Source: DATDPM01 sp041498815 (GTDB lineage: Bacteria > Pseudomonadota > Alphaproteobacteria > DATDPM01). From it: a DNA stretch of 36,055 nucleotides. Of this stretch, positions 1 to 8,173 are shown piece after piece (the stretch's first letter is position 1; each line of letters starts with the position of its first letter). The translations under genes and the position numbers were made by a program. Under the pieces are notes generated by a model. It did no database searches. It was not told where the DNA came from and saw only the letters and a program-made list of their open reading frames with translations. Where the stretch lies: positions 1 to 36,055 of the forward strand of contig JBGQJC010000027.1 of assembly GCA_041498815.1 (NCBI GenBank), in the 5' to 3' direction.

Positions 1-759
1 ATTCGAAATCGAGTACCGCATGTTCGCGATGCCCCCCTCGTAGATGAGATCGACGATCAATTTCACCTCGTGCAAGCATTCGAAATAGGCCATTTCCGGC
101 GCGTATCCCGCCTCAACCAGGGTCTCGTAACCGGCCATGATCAGCGCGGTGAGCCCGCCGCACAGCACCGTCTGCTCGCCGAACAAATCGGTTTCGCATT
201 CCTCGCGGAAACTGGTCTCGATAATCCCGGCCCGCCCTCCGCCGATCGCAGCGCCATAGGAAAGCGCCAGGTCATGCGCGTTTCCGGACGCGTCCTGACC
301 GATCGCCAGCAGGCACGGCACGCCGCCGCCCGATTGATACTGCGCGCGCACGGTGTGGCCCGGCCCCTTGGGCGCAATCATGAAGACGTCGAGATCCGGT
401 CTGGGCTCGATCAGCCGAAAATGGATCGAAAACCCGTGGGCGAAGGCGAGCGCCGCACCTTTCTTGAGATTGTCGCGGAGCTCATCCTTGTAGAGATCGG
501 CCTGAAGCTCATCGGGGGCCAGCACCATGACGATATCCGCGTATTTCGCGGCTTCCGCCGGCGGCATGACCTTTAATCCCGCCGCCGTCGCTTTCGCAGC
601 GCTTCCCGAGCCCGGCCGCAACGCCACCACGACATCGGAAACGCCGGACTCGCGCAAATTGAGAGCGTGGGCGTGGCCTTGGCTGCCGTAACCGACGACC
701 GCGATCTTCTTTGTTTTCACGAGGTTCAAATCGGCATCGCGATCGTAATAGACGCGCAT
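1..759 (-). CDS. ilvC: Ketol-acid reductoisomerase, C-terminus outside the window
   Basis: Acetohydroxyacid isomeroreductase, the NADPH- and Mg-dependent second common step of valine and isoleucine synthesis in the cytoplasm. 253 codons are present from the ATG at 759-757; the reading frame is open to base 1, so the rest of the protein lies beyond the left edge. The N-terminal Rossmann fold has the nucleotide loop GYGSQG at residues 23-28, followed by the FAHGFSIHF segment with the catalytic-region histidine and by DLFGEQTVLCGG, which holds the Mg-binding Asp and Glu. The beginning matches short (class I) enzymes. A GGAAAGGG Shine-Dalgarno-like stretch lies about 8 bases before the ATG. It follows ilvH with a 72-base gap on the same strand, so ilvB-ilvH-ilvC is probably one operon. 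Confidence 0.97.
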   Translation of the reverse strand, partial: MRVYYDRDADLNLVKTKKIAVVGYGSQGHAHALNLRESGVSDVVVALRPGSGSAAKATAAGLKVMPPAEAAKYADIVMVLAPDELQADLYKDELRDNLKKGAALAFAHGFSIHFRLIEPRPDLDVFMIAPKGPGHTVRAQYQSGGGVPCLLAIGQDASGNAHDLALSYGAAIGGGRAGIIETSFREECETDLFGEQTVLCGGLTALIMAGYETLVEAGYAPEMAYFECLHEVKLIVDLIYEGGIANMRYSISN

Positions 760-831
760 GGGACTACCCTTTCCGGCTCAAAACGGGATGTGTTTCGGTG
801 CTGCCGCGGGCGGCGCTCACGAATCTGATAC

Positions 832-1341
832 CTACAGGGGCTTTGCGCCTCGCGCAATAGCCACCACGCCGGTGCGCGAGGCGTCGACGAGGCCCAGCGG
901 CTGCATCAAGTTAATGAAGGCGTCCAATTTCTCGCTCGATCCGGTCATCTCGAACACGAAAGACTCGATCGTCGAATCGACCACGCGGGCGCCGAAGACA
1001 TCGGCGATCCGCAGCGACTCGACCCGTTTCTCGCCGCCGCCGACGACCTTGATCAACGCCAGCTCGCGCTCCACGAACGGCCCTTCCTCGGTCAGGTCCG
1101 AAACCTTGTGCACCGGAACCAGGCGGCCGAGCTGCGCCTTGATCTGTTCGATCACCATGGGCGTGCCCGAGGTGACGATGGTAATGCGTGACAAATTCTC
1201 GGCGCGGTCGACTTCCGCGACGGTCAGGCTCTCGATGTTGTAGCCGCGTCCCGAAAACAAGCCGATGACGCGCGCGAGCACGCCCGGCTCGTTATCGACC
1301 AGGATGGCAATGATGTGCTTTTCGGAGGCTTCTTCGGTCAT
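832..1341 (-). CDS. ilvH: Acetolactate synthase small (regulatory) subunit
   Basis: Regulatory subunit of acetohydroxyacid synthase, which activates the IlvB catalytic subunit and carries feedback control by valine in this family. The 169-residue protein starts with an ACT domain (HIIAILVDNEPGVLARVIGLFSGRG, split here as HIIAILVDNEPGVL then ARVIGLFSGRG) and has the usual second domain ending in a DASRTGVVAIARG-like tail. The frame stays open upstream to an alternative start at 1395, but homologues begin close to MTEE, so I place the start at the ATG 1341-1339. It lies 87 bases after the ilvB stop and 72 bases before ilvC on the same strand, the standard ilvBHC arrangement of alphaproteobacteria. 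Confidence 0.95.
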   Translation of the reverse strand: MTEEASEKHIIAILVDNEPGVLARVIGLFSGRGYNIESLTVAEVDRAENLSRITIVTSGTPMVIEQIKAQLGRLVPVHKVSDLTEEGPFVERELALIKVVGGGEKRVESLRIADVFGARVVDSTIESFVFEMTGSSEKLDAFINLMQPLGLVDASRTGVVAIARGAKPL

Positions 1342-1428
1342 CGTTTCATTTTTGCGCGGTTGCGCGGGCGGGCCGTGTGCCGGGCCGGGACGCATCGGGG
1401 CGCCCGCGCCGAAGCCGCCGCGGCAATG

Positions 1429-3216
1429 CTAAACCAGCACCATGCCGTCTTCGGAAATCTGTTTTTCGGCCTTGTCGTGCGGACCGAGCAGCATTTCGTT
1501 GTGGGGCGCCCCGGACGGAATCATGGGAAAGCAGTTTTCCATCGGGTCCACCACGATGTCGGCCACCACCGGTCTTTTCACCGCAATCATTTCGCGGATG
1601 ACGTCGTCCACCTCGCCGGGCTTTTCGGCGCGCAGACCCACCGCGCCGAAGGCTTCCGCGAGTTTTACGAAATCCGGCAGCGCGTCCATGTAGGATTCCG
1701 AATAGCGGCTGCCGTGCAGCAGCTCCTGCCACTGGCGCACCATACCCATGTATTTGTTGTTGATGATGAAGACTTTGACCGGCACGCGATATTGAATGAC
1801 GGTTGAAAGTTCCTGGATGTTCATCAGGAACGAGGCCTCACCCGCCACGTCGATCACGAGCGCATCCGGATGCGCAAATTGCGCGCCGATCGCGGCCGGA
1901 AAGCCGAAACCCATGGTCCCCAAGCCGCCCGAGGTAATCCAGCGATTGGGCTTCTCGAAGCGGATGAATTGGGCCGCCCACATCTGGTGCTGGCCCACTT
2001 CGGTCGTGATGTAGGTTTCGCGGTCCTTGATCTGGGCGTAAAGCCGCTCGATCGCAAACTGCGGTTTGATCACGTCGTCCGGCTGCACGTAGTGCAGACA
2101 ATCGCGCGCGCGCCAGCCGTCGATCTGCTTCCACCACGCCGCCAACGCTTTCGCATCGGGCTTGGCTTTGCGCGCCCGCCAGACCGCGATCATGTCCTCC
2201 AGCACATGGGCCGCGTCGCCCAGGACCGCAACGTCGGCGCGAATCGTCTTGTTGATCGAGGACTGATCGATGTCGACGTGGATCTTTTTCGAGTTCGGCG
2301 AGAAGTGCGAGAGCTTGCCCGTCACCCGGTCGTCGAAGCGGGCCCCGATTGCGATCATGACGTCGCAGTCGTGCATCGCCAGATTGGCCTCGTAAGTGCC
2401 GTGCATGCCCAGCATGCCGAGAAACAATGGATCGCTCGCCGGAAAAGATCCGAGGCCCATGAGCGTGTTGGTGCACGGATACCCGGTCATGCGGATGAAC
2501 TCGGTCAAAAGCTCGCTTGCCCGCGGCCCGGAGTTCACGACGCCGCCGCCGCAGTAGAAGATCGGCCGCTTCGCCGAAGCCATGAGGGCCACCGCCTCTT
2601 CGATCCGGCGCGGGTCCGGCTTCAGCCGCGGGCGATAGCTTTTATGTCCGTCGGCGCCCTTCGGCTGGTAGCTTCCGGTCGCCATCAGAATGTCCTTGGG
2701 CAGGTCCACCACGACCGGCCCCGGTCGCCCCGCGCGGGCGACGTAAAACGCCTCGTGGATGATGCGCGACAGGTCGTTGACGTTCTTCACCAGATAGCTG
2801 TGCTTGGTGCAGGGACGGGTGATGCCCATGGTATCCGCCTCTTGGAAGGCGTCGTTGCCGATCATGTGCGTCGGCACCTGCCCGGTGAGCGCCACAAGCG
2901 GCGTCGAATCCATCATCGCGTCGGTCAAGCCGGTCACGATATTGGTGGCCCCGGGGCCCGAGGTCACCAGCACCACGCCGGGTCTGCCGGTCGCGCGCGC
3001 ATAGCCTTCGGCGGCATGAACTGCGCCTTGTTCGTGCCGCACCAGAATGTGGCGCAACGCATTTTGCTTGAACAAAGCGTCATAGATCGGAAGCACGGCG
3101 CCGCCGGGATAACCGAAGATGATATCCACCCCCTGATCCACCAAGGATTTGATGACCATTTCGGCCCCGGTCATCTGGGTAGTGGCTGCCATCTGGGCGG
3201 TGGCTGGGGCGTCCAT
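1429..3216 (-). CDS. ilvB: Acetolactate synthase large (catalytic) subunit
   Basis: Thiamine-diphosphate enzyme that condenses two pyruvates, or pyruvate and 2-oxobutyrate, in the first common step of branched-chain amino acid synthesis. At 595 residues it has the normal family length. The catalytic glutamate is E62 in RHEQGAVHAAEGYAR. The cofactor segment near residue 460 reads VAGEASFLMNIQELST, then NNKYMGMVRQWQ, which identifies a biosynthetic AHAS rather than another TPP enzyme. The metal-binding position of the usual GDG/GDA motif is glutamate here (E460, codon 1839-1837). GAGG lies five to six bases upstream of the ATG. The gene heads ilvB-ilvH-ilvC and sits 111 bases downstream of miaA, with a weak hairpin and T-run between them. 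Confidence 0.97.
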   Translation of the reverse strand: MDAPATAQMAATTQMTGAEMVIKSLVDQGVDIIFGYPGGAVLPIYDALFKQNALRHILVRHEQGAVHAAEGYARATGRPGVVLVTSGPGATNIVTGLTDAMMDSTPLVALTGQVPTHMIGNDAFQEADTMGITRPCTKHSYLVKNVNDLSRIIHEAFYVARAGRPGPVVVDLPKDILMATGSYQPKGADGHKSYRPRLKPDPRRIEEAVALMASAKRPIFYCGGGVVNSGPRASELLTEFIRMTGYPCTNTLMGLGSFPASDPLFLGMLGMHGTYEANLAMHDCDVMIAIGARFDDRVTGKLSHFSPNSKKIHVDIDQSSINKTIRADVAVLGDAAHVLEDMIAVWRARKAKPDAKALAAWWKQIDGWRARDCLHYVQPDDVIKPQFAIERLYAQIKDRETYITTEVGQHQMWAAQFIRFEKPNRWITSGGLGTMGFGFPAAIGAQFAHPDALVIDVAGEASFLMNIQELSTVIQYRVPVKVFIINNKYMGMVRQWQELLHGSRYSESYMDALPDFVKLAEAFGAVGLRAEKPGEVDDVIREMIAVKRPVVADIVVDPMENCFPMIPSGAPHNEMLLGPHDKAEKQISEDGMVLV

Positions 3217-3257
3217 TGTTGCCTCTATGTTTTCCGGCTGGGCTGGCGCGAGGGTGC

Positions 3258-3288
3258 AAAAACGCGTGGCGCGGCACTTACGGCGCCA
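3258..3288 (-). terminator. Weak hairpin plus T-run between miaA and ilvB
   Basis: On the minus strand TGGCGC (3288-3283) and GCGCCA (3272-3267) can form a 6-bp stem with a 10-base loop, followed after four bases by TTTTT (3262-3258). This could be a weak intrinsic terminator for miaA or an attenuator ahead of ilvB. I see no leader peptide rich in Leu, Ile or Val codons nearby, so classic translational attenuation is not supported. Confidence 0.3.
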
Positions 3289-3327
3289 AGGGCCGGATTC
3301 CTTGGATATTCCGCGGAAACTAAACGG

Positions 3328-4338
3328 TCATGCTCGGGGGGTCAACAGAAACCGGCGAATAAATGAAAAGATTTCGTCTCTGAGACTTTCCGAAAATTGC
3401 GCGTTAAGCTTTAGCCCGGCTGGGAGTTGGTGCCGGAACCAGGTGACCTGCCGCTTGGCATAGTTGCGAGAGGCCTGTTTCGCCCGGGCTACCGCCTCTT
3501 CCAGCCCCAACTCGCCCCGGAGATGGGCGAGCAATTCCCGTAATCCCACGGACTTCAGGGCCGGCAAACCGGGATCGAGACCGAGGGCTTCGATCGCCAG
3601 CGCTTCTTTAAGCGCGCCGTTTTCCATCATGCGATCGAAACGGCGATCGATCGCGGCATAAAGCGTGTCCCGGGGAGGGTCGAAAAGAATCACGGCATAT
3701 CGGTAGCCGGCGCTCACGCCGCGCCGGGTGCGGCTCTGCCAGTCGCGAAGCGGCCGGCCGGTCGCAACCAGCACCTCGAAGGCGCGCAGCAACCGTTGCT
3801 TGTCGCGGGGCGGCGCGCCCATCGCCGGATCGCGGATGGCTAGTTCCGCCAGCAAGCCCTCTCGCCCCACCACCTCGTAAAGCAGCCGCGCCTCGTCGTG
3901 AATTCGGGGCGGAATCGGCGGCACCGTAGCGAGGCCCGACAGCAGCGCCTTCAGATAGAGCCCGGTACCGCCCGCCAGAACCGGGAGCCGTTGCTGCTCG
4001 GCCGCCGCCGCCATTTCGGCCAAGGCGAGCGATCGCCACCGCCCGGCCGAGCTTGGATCGCGCACGGAAAGCGCCCCGAACAGCCGGTGCGGTGCGCCGC
4101 GCAATTCATCGCGACCCGGGCGATTGGTCAGCACCGAGAGTTCGGTGTAAAGCTGCATGGCGTCGGCATTGATGACCGTGCCGCGAAACTCGCGGGCCAC
4201 GGCGAGCGCACAGGCCGACTTGCCGCTTGCGGTCGGCCCGGCGATGATCACGGCCGGATTGGAAGCCGGCGCCGCTTGTCTGCGGCTTGGCTTCAAGCCA
4301 CGTTTGCCCCGCCGCCGTTTGATCGTGCCGTGCGCCAT
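3328..4338 (-). CDS. miaA: tRNA dimethylallyltransferase
   Basis: Transfers a dimethylallyl group to N6 of A37 in tRNAs that read codons starting with U. The 336-residue protein has the P-loop GPTASGKSA at 34-42, the DAMQLYTELSVLTNRP region typical of MiaA just after it, GGTGLYLKALLSG, and the C-terminal KRQVTWFRHQ segment. The first ~28 residues are basic and poorly conserved, since family members normally begin a few residues before the P-loop. A GTG at 4251 or a TTG near codon 15 could therefore be the true start. With the ATG at 4338-4336 the gene overlaps the likely serB start on the other strand. It lies upstream of ilvB in the same direction. Confidence 0.95.
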   Translation of the reverse strand: MAHGTIKRRRGKRGLKPSRRQAAPASNPAVIIAGPTASGKSACALAVAREFRGTVINADAMQLYTELSVLTNRPGRDELRGAPHRLFGALSVRDPSSAGRWRSLALAEMAAAAEQQRLPVLAGGTGLYLKALLSGLATVPPIPPRIHDEARLLYEVVGREGLLAELAIRDPAMGAPPRDKQRLLRAFEVLVATGRPLRDWQSRTRRGVSAGYRYAVILFDPPRDTLYAAIDRRFDRMMENGALKEALAIEALGLDPGLPALKSVGLRELLAHLRGELGLEEAVARAKQASRNYAKRQVTWFRHQLPAGLKLNAQFSESLRDEIFSFIRRFLLTPRA

Positions 4339-5220
4339 GTCCTGACTCTCATTGCCGCAACGAATCTTCTCGACGATAGCATCATGGCTTCCGTCGCGGC
4401 GGCTCTGCGTGCATTGGGTGCCGGCACTGGATCGCCGGACGTGCTCGCACCAAACCTCGCTTGCGACATCGCATTCGACGGGTTGCCGCCGGCGGCAGCC
4501 GAATTGGCCGCCCGGCGTGCAACCGAATCGATCCCCATCGACGTTGCGGTTCAGCCGCGGGAAGGCCGCAAAAAACGGCTGCTCGCGGCGGACATGGACG
4601 CCACCTTGATCGAAAACGAAATCGTCGATGAGATCGCGGCCGCGGCAGGCTTGCGGGAGCGAATCGCCCCCATCACCGCGCGCGCGGTCGCGGGCGAAAT
4701 CGATTTCGCGGCCTCTTTGATTGAACGAGTGGCGCTGATGAAAGGCCTAAGCCGCGAGCGTTACTTTGCTGCGATGCGTGCAATTCGCCCCATGCCCGGG
4801 GGCCGCGCCTTGATGTCCACCATGCGCCGGGCGGGCGCCCACACCATGATCATTTCGGGAGGGTTCCGCGCCTTCACCGGCCATGTCCGGACGATGCTCG
4901 GCATGGACGAAGACATCGCGAACGACGTCGAGATTCATGACGGCGCGCTCACCGGCCGGCTGGTGCCCCCGGTCATCGCGCGCGAAAGCAAGGCGGAAAT
5001 TTTGCGGGAAACCGCGGCCCGGCTGGGCATTGCGATGTCCGGGACTCTTGCGGTGGGGGATGGGGCAAACGATCGCGCCATGGTCCAGGCGGCGGGACTG
5101 GGCATCGCCTTTCGCGCCAAGCCCGCGCTACGGGACGTAGCCGCGGTCCGCATCGACCACGGCGATTTAACCGCGCTGCTTTATCTTCAGGGCTACCGGG
5201 AAGAAGAAATCCGCGAGTGA
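4330..5220 (+). CDS. serB: Phosphoserine phosphatase
   Basis: HAD-superfamily phosphatase that completes L-serine synthesis by hydrolysing O-phosphoserine. The catalytic motif DMDATLIENE (D88, D90) and the Mg-binding GDGANDRAM motif near the C-terminus are intact, and HTMIISGGF supplies motif II. I chose the GTG at 4330 because the resulting N-terminus, MRHVLTLIAA, and the 296-residue length match alphaproteobacterial SerB. The first ATG, at 4384, would remove that conserved strand. No clear Shine-Dalgarno sequence is seen for either. The GTG start overlaps the miaA start codon on the opposite strand by nine bases, so any promoter must lie inside miaA. The stop is 38 bases from the stop of the convergent protease gene. 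Confidence 0.93.
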   Translation: MRHVLTLIAATNLLDDSIMASVAAALRALGAGTGSPDVLAPNLACDIAFDGLPPAAAELAARRATESIPIDVAVQPREGRKKRLLAADMDATLIENEIVDEIAAAAGLRERIAPITARAVAGEIDFAASLIERVALMKGLSRERYFAAMRAIRPMPGGRALMSTMRRAGAHTMIISGGFRAFTGHVRTMLGMDEDIANDVEIHDGALTGRLVPPVIARESKAEILRETAARLGIAMSGTLAVGDGANDRAMVQAAGLGIAFRAKPALRDVAAVRIDHGDLTALLYLQGYREEEIRE

Positions 5221-5258
5221 CTTGCGCGTGGGCCCGGCTCGGCCGGCTGTCTCAACCG

Positions 5259-6755
5259 TCAGCCTTCGACCACCTTCAAGGGCACGAACTGAAGATTGCC
5301 TTGGCGTTCGACCAAGAGCAGCACCGACTTGCGCCCGCCCTTCTTCGCGGTATCGACCTTGGCTTGAACCTCTTTCGGGCTCAGCACTTCTTCCTGGCTG
5401 ACCTCGAGGATCACGTCGCCGGCCTTCAGGCCTTTCTCGGCCGCGTCGCTCTGGGCCGAGACATCGGTGATGATGACGCCTTTCACCCCTTCGGGGACGC
5501 TGAATTGCTGGCGCAACTCCGGCGTGATTTCCGAAAGCTTGAGCCCCAGCATCTCGGCGCTCGCCGTTGTTGCCTTGGGCGTCGGGCTCTTCTCTTTGCC
5601 CTTTTCCTCGGCCGCCGCGGTCTCTTCGTATTTCTCGAGTTCACCGATCGTGATTTCGAGGGGCACTTCCTTTTCGTTGCGCCAAACCACGACCTTGATC
5701 TTTTTTCCGACCGGCGCCGCCGCCACGATGCGCTGAAGCTTGCGGAAATCCGGGATCGGCTGGTTGTCGAAGTTGAGCACGATGTCGCCCGATTGCATGC
5801 CGCCCTGCGCCGCAGGCTCGCCCTCGTTCACCTTGGCGATCAACGCACCACGCACTTTGTCCAGACCCAAGCTTTCCGCAATCTCCTCGGTCACCGCCTG
5901 GATGCGAACGCCGAGCCAGCCGCGCCTCGTGTGCCCAAAGTCGCGCAGTTGATCGATGACGGGCTTGGCTAAGGCCGACGGAATCGCGAAGCCGAGCCCG
6001 ACGCTGCCGCCCGAAGGCGAAAAGATCGCGGTGTTGATGCCGATGACCTCGCCATCCATATTGAACATCGGACCGCCCGAATTGCCGCGGTTGATCGAGG
6101 CATCGGTTTGAATGAAGTCGTCGTAAGGGCCGATATTGATGTCGCGGTGATGGGCGGAAACGATGCCGGCCGTAACCGAGCCGCCCAATCCGAAAGGATT
6201 ACCGATGGCGAGAATCCAGTCGCCGATCCGGGCGTTATCGGAATTCCCGATTTTTACCGCGGTCAGAGGCTTGTCCGCCTTGACCTTGAGAATCGCAATA
6301 TCCGTCTTCGCATCGCGGCCGACGATGGTGGCCTTGAGCTGCGTATTGTCTTGCAGGATCACCGTGATCTCGTCGGCATCCGCGATCACGTGATTGTTGG
6401 TCACAACGACCCCCGAAGGATCGATGACGAATCCGGAGCCGAGCGACGTGATCTTGCGCGGCGGCGCGTCGGGGCGCATCTGGCGCTCCATGAAGTCCTT
6501 AAAGAATTCCTCGAACGGAGAGCCCGGCGGGAATTGGGGTATTTCCGGCGCATTCTGGGCCGTTTCCTTGACCGTCTGGCTGGTCGAGATGTTGACGACC
6601 GCGGGCAAGAGCCGCTCGGCCAGGTCCGAGAAACTATCGGGTACGCCGCGTGCCTGGCTGGCGCCGGCCCACAGCAAAAGCAATGCTCCCAGCGCCAGGG
6701 CGCGGAGCCGCGGGATACGCGCCCAAGACGTCAGGTCTTGAGGGACCGAAGACAT
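5259..6755 (-). CDS. Periplasmic Do-type serine protease (DegP/DegQ family)
   Basis: HtrA-family protease and chaperone for damaged envelope proteins. With the start at 6755 it has 498 residues: a signal peptide (hydrophobic stretch about 18-31, ending near ASQARG), a trypsin-like domain with the triad H122 (VVTNNHV), D152 (AKTDIAI) and S226 (INRGNSGGP), then two PDZ domains separated by a Lys/Glu/Thr-rich linker. ATGs at 6827 and 6851 are also in frame. The 6851 ATG falls inside the predicted heat-shock -10 element, so it is unlikely, and 6755 gives the best signal peptide. The gene lies downstream of hflK-hflC-DUF2065 in the same direction, which fits a shared role in membrane protein quality control. 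DegP and DegQ cannot be told apart from the sequence alone. Confidence 0.95.
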   Translation of the reverse strand: MSSVPQDLTSWARIPRLRALALGALLLLWAGASQARGVPDSFSDLAERLLPAVVNISTSQTVKETAQNAPEIPQFPPGSPFEEFFKDFMERQMRPDAPPRKITSLGSGFVIDPSGVVVTNNHVIADADEITVILQDNTQLKATIVGRDAKTDIAILKVKADKPLTAVKIGNSDNARIGDWILAIGNPFGLGGSVTAGIVSAHHRDINIGPYDDFIQTDASINRGNSGGPMFNMDGEVIGINTAIFSPSGGSVGLGFAIPSALAKPVIDQLRDFGHTRRGWLGVRIQAVTEEIAESLGLDKVRGALIAKVNEGEPAAQGGMQSGDIVLNFDNQPIPDFRKLQRIVAAAPVGKKIKVVVWRNEKEVPLEITIGELEKYEETAAAEEKGKEKSPTPKATTASAEMLGLKLSEITPELRQQFSVPEGVKGVIITDVSAQSDAAEKGLKAGDVILEVSQEEVLSPKEVQAKVDTAKKGGRKSVLLLVERQGNLQFVPLKVVEG

Positions 6756-6849
6756 CGGCCCGTCCGATGCCGCGCGATAAGTCGAATTAGTCACAGAATG
6801 TCTCCGATTTAGACCGGCCGAATTCATAATCCCCGGACGCCGCCCCGCC

Positions 6850-6877
6850 ATGAGGGCGAATTCGCGCCGACTTCAAG
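6850..6877 (-). promoter_or_regulatory. Candidate heat-shock (RpoH) promoter for the Do protease
   Basis: On the minus strand CTTGAA (6877-6872) is followed after 15 bases by CCCTCAT (6856-6850), close to the sigma-32 pattern of CTTGAA and CCCCAT. It would start transcription near 6842, upstream of the protease ATGs at 6827 and 6755. A separate sigma-70-like -10 TATAGT lies just upstream (6893-6888). Motif match by eye only. Confidence 0.45.
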
Positions 6878-6952
6878 TCTGGGCCCACTATACGCCCGGC
6901 GCCGCAGCCGTTACAGCCGCAACGCCGTCCCCGGGAACGCCCCGCTTTCCAC

Positions 6953-6973
6953 TTCCGGCCGGGACGGCCGGAA
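6953..6973. other. Perfect 9-bp hairpin between DUF2065 and the protease gene
   Basis: TTCCGGCCG-GGA-CGGCCGGAA is a perfect inverted repeat with a three-base loop. A second one, GGGCC-TCAAA-GGCCC, lies at 6992-7006. Neither is followed by a T-run on either strand. They may be RNA hairpins that attenuate read-through from hflKC or stabilise the upstream mRNA end. Confidence 0.6.
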
Positions 6974-7037
6974 CGGCTCCGGCAACAGATAGGGCCTCAA
7001 AGGCCCGGATCAAGGAGCCCGGCGGCATGACGGCCTC

Positions 7038-7223
7038 CTAGCGCCGCAGCCACCAAACGATCGCAAGCCCGGTAGCGGCGGCGGCAAGTCCGGCCGCCCG
7101 CAACAGTGCCGCGGGTAGACGCTGGGCCTGTAACATCATGCGTTTCATGCCTTCCGGCATCAGGGCGTAGAGAGAACCCTCGATCACCAGAACAAGACCG
7201 ACTGCCGTCAGAAAATCCCTCAT
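7038..7223 (-). CDS. Small DUF2065 membrane protein
   Basis: A 61-residue inner-membrane protein of the DUF2065 (YjeT-like) family: an N-terminal hydrophobic helix (about 4-19, FLTAVGLVLVIEGSLYAL) and a C-terminal one ending in IVWWLRR, joined by MPEGMKRMMLQAQRLP, the typical family motif. The frame is open further upstream, but homologues start at MRDFLTAVGL, so the ATG at 7223-7221 is preferred. It lies 55 bases after hflC on the same strand, a position shared by many proteobacteria, which suggests a link with the HflKC complex. Its biochemical function is unknown. Confidence 0.85.
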   Translation of the reverse strand: MRDFLTAVGLVLVIEGSLYALMPEGMKRMMLQAQRLPAALLRAAGLAAAATGLAIVWWLRR

Positions 7224-7278
7224 CCCCGCAGGCGCCAAGTACCGGGCTGCGCGGCTGGCGCCGAGACCCGGGGGCCGC

Positions 7279-8157
7279 TCACTTGCCGGCCTTGCCCGAC
7301 ATGTCGTTGAAGAACCGCAGGAAATCCGAATCGGGCGCCAGCACCATGGTGGTGTCGCCGTTGCCGAGCGCCTCGCGGTAAGCCTGGAGCGTCCGATAAA
7401 AGGCGAAGAAATCCGGATCCTTGTTGAAGGCATCGGCATAGATTCGAATCGAATCGGAATCGCCTTCGCCGCGCGTGATCTGGGATTGGCGCTGGGCCTC
7501 GGCCAGGATCACGACCTTCTCGCGGTCCGCCCGCGAGCGGATCCGCTGGGCCAATTCGGCGCCTTGGGCGCGGAACTCCTTGGCCTCGCGCTCCCGTTCG
7601 CTTTGCATGCGGGCAAAGATCGCCTGGTTGTTCGCCTCCGGCAGGTCGGCATGGCGAATCCGCACGTCCACCACGTCGATGCCGAACGCCTGGGCCTCGG
7701 TATTCACCTGCTTCCGGATATCTTCCATGATCTGGGCGCGTTCTGCCGACAGAATGGAGGCGAGCGTCACGTTGCCGACAACCCGGCGCAGACTGCCGCT
7801 GACCAGGGCGCCGAGCCGGTTACGAATGCCCAGTTCGCTACCGACCGTCTGATAGAAGCGAAGCGGATTGACGATGCGGAAGCGCGTATAGGTGTCCACC
7901 ACCAAACGCTTCTGGTCGGCCGCGATCACTTCTTCGGCCGGCGGATCGTAGTCGAGCACGCGGCGGTCGAAGTACTCGACATTTTGGACGAACGGGATTT
8001 TGAAGTGCAGTCCCGGTGTTTCGACCGGCGTTATGGGTTCACCAAACTGCAACACAAGAGCCTGTTCGTTCTGATGAACTGTGAACATGGCTCCATAGCC
8101 AACCACGATCGCGAGCAAGATCAGGAAACCGAAAAGCCCAAACCAATTGCGGGTCAT
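7279..8157 (-). CDS. hflC: HflC, SPFH/band-7 modulator of FtsH
   Basis: Membrane-anchored SPFH protein that with HflK forms the large cage around the FtsH protease and modulates its action on membrane substrates. 292 residues: one N-terminal transmembrane helix (about 5-24), the band-7 domain starting at VHQNEQALVLQFGEP, a long charged helix with EREREAKEFRAQGAELAQRIRS, and a C-terminal part with FFAFYRTLQAYREAL, which is typical for HflC. The start codon lies 16 bases after the hflK stop, so the two are almost certainly co-transcribed and co-translated. The C-terminal segment is periplasmic in known homologues. Confidence 0.96.
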   Translation of the reverse strand: MTRNWFGLFGFLILLAIVVGYGAMFTVHQNEQALVLQFGEPITPVETPGLHFKIPFVQNVEYFDRRVLDYDPPAEEVIAADQKRLVVDTYTRFRIVNPLRFYQTVGSELGIRNRLGALVSGSLRRVVGNVTLASILSAERAQIMEDIRKQVNTEAQAFGIDVVDVRIRHADLPEANNQAIFARMQSEREREAKEFRAQGAELAQRIRSRADREKVVILAEAQRQSQITRGEGDSDSIRIYADAFNKDPDFFAFYRTLQAYREALGNGDTTMVLAPDSDFLRFFNDMSGKAGK

Positions 8158-8173
8158 GGCGCTGTCGTCCTAC

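Noticed and set aside
3080..3277. Short minus-strand frame as an ilv leader peptide
   Set aside because: It lacks runs of Leu, Ile or Val codons and overlaps the ilvB start in another frame.
1870..3366. 498-codon plus-strand frame opposite ilvB
   Set aside because: It is a shadow of the conserved ilvB gene, with His/Arg-rich composition and no recognisable domain.
6849..6851. Upstream ATG as the start of the Do protease
   Set aside because: It lies inside the predicted heat-shock -10 element and adds a non-conserved stretch before the signal peptide.
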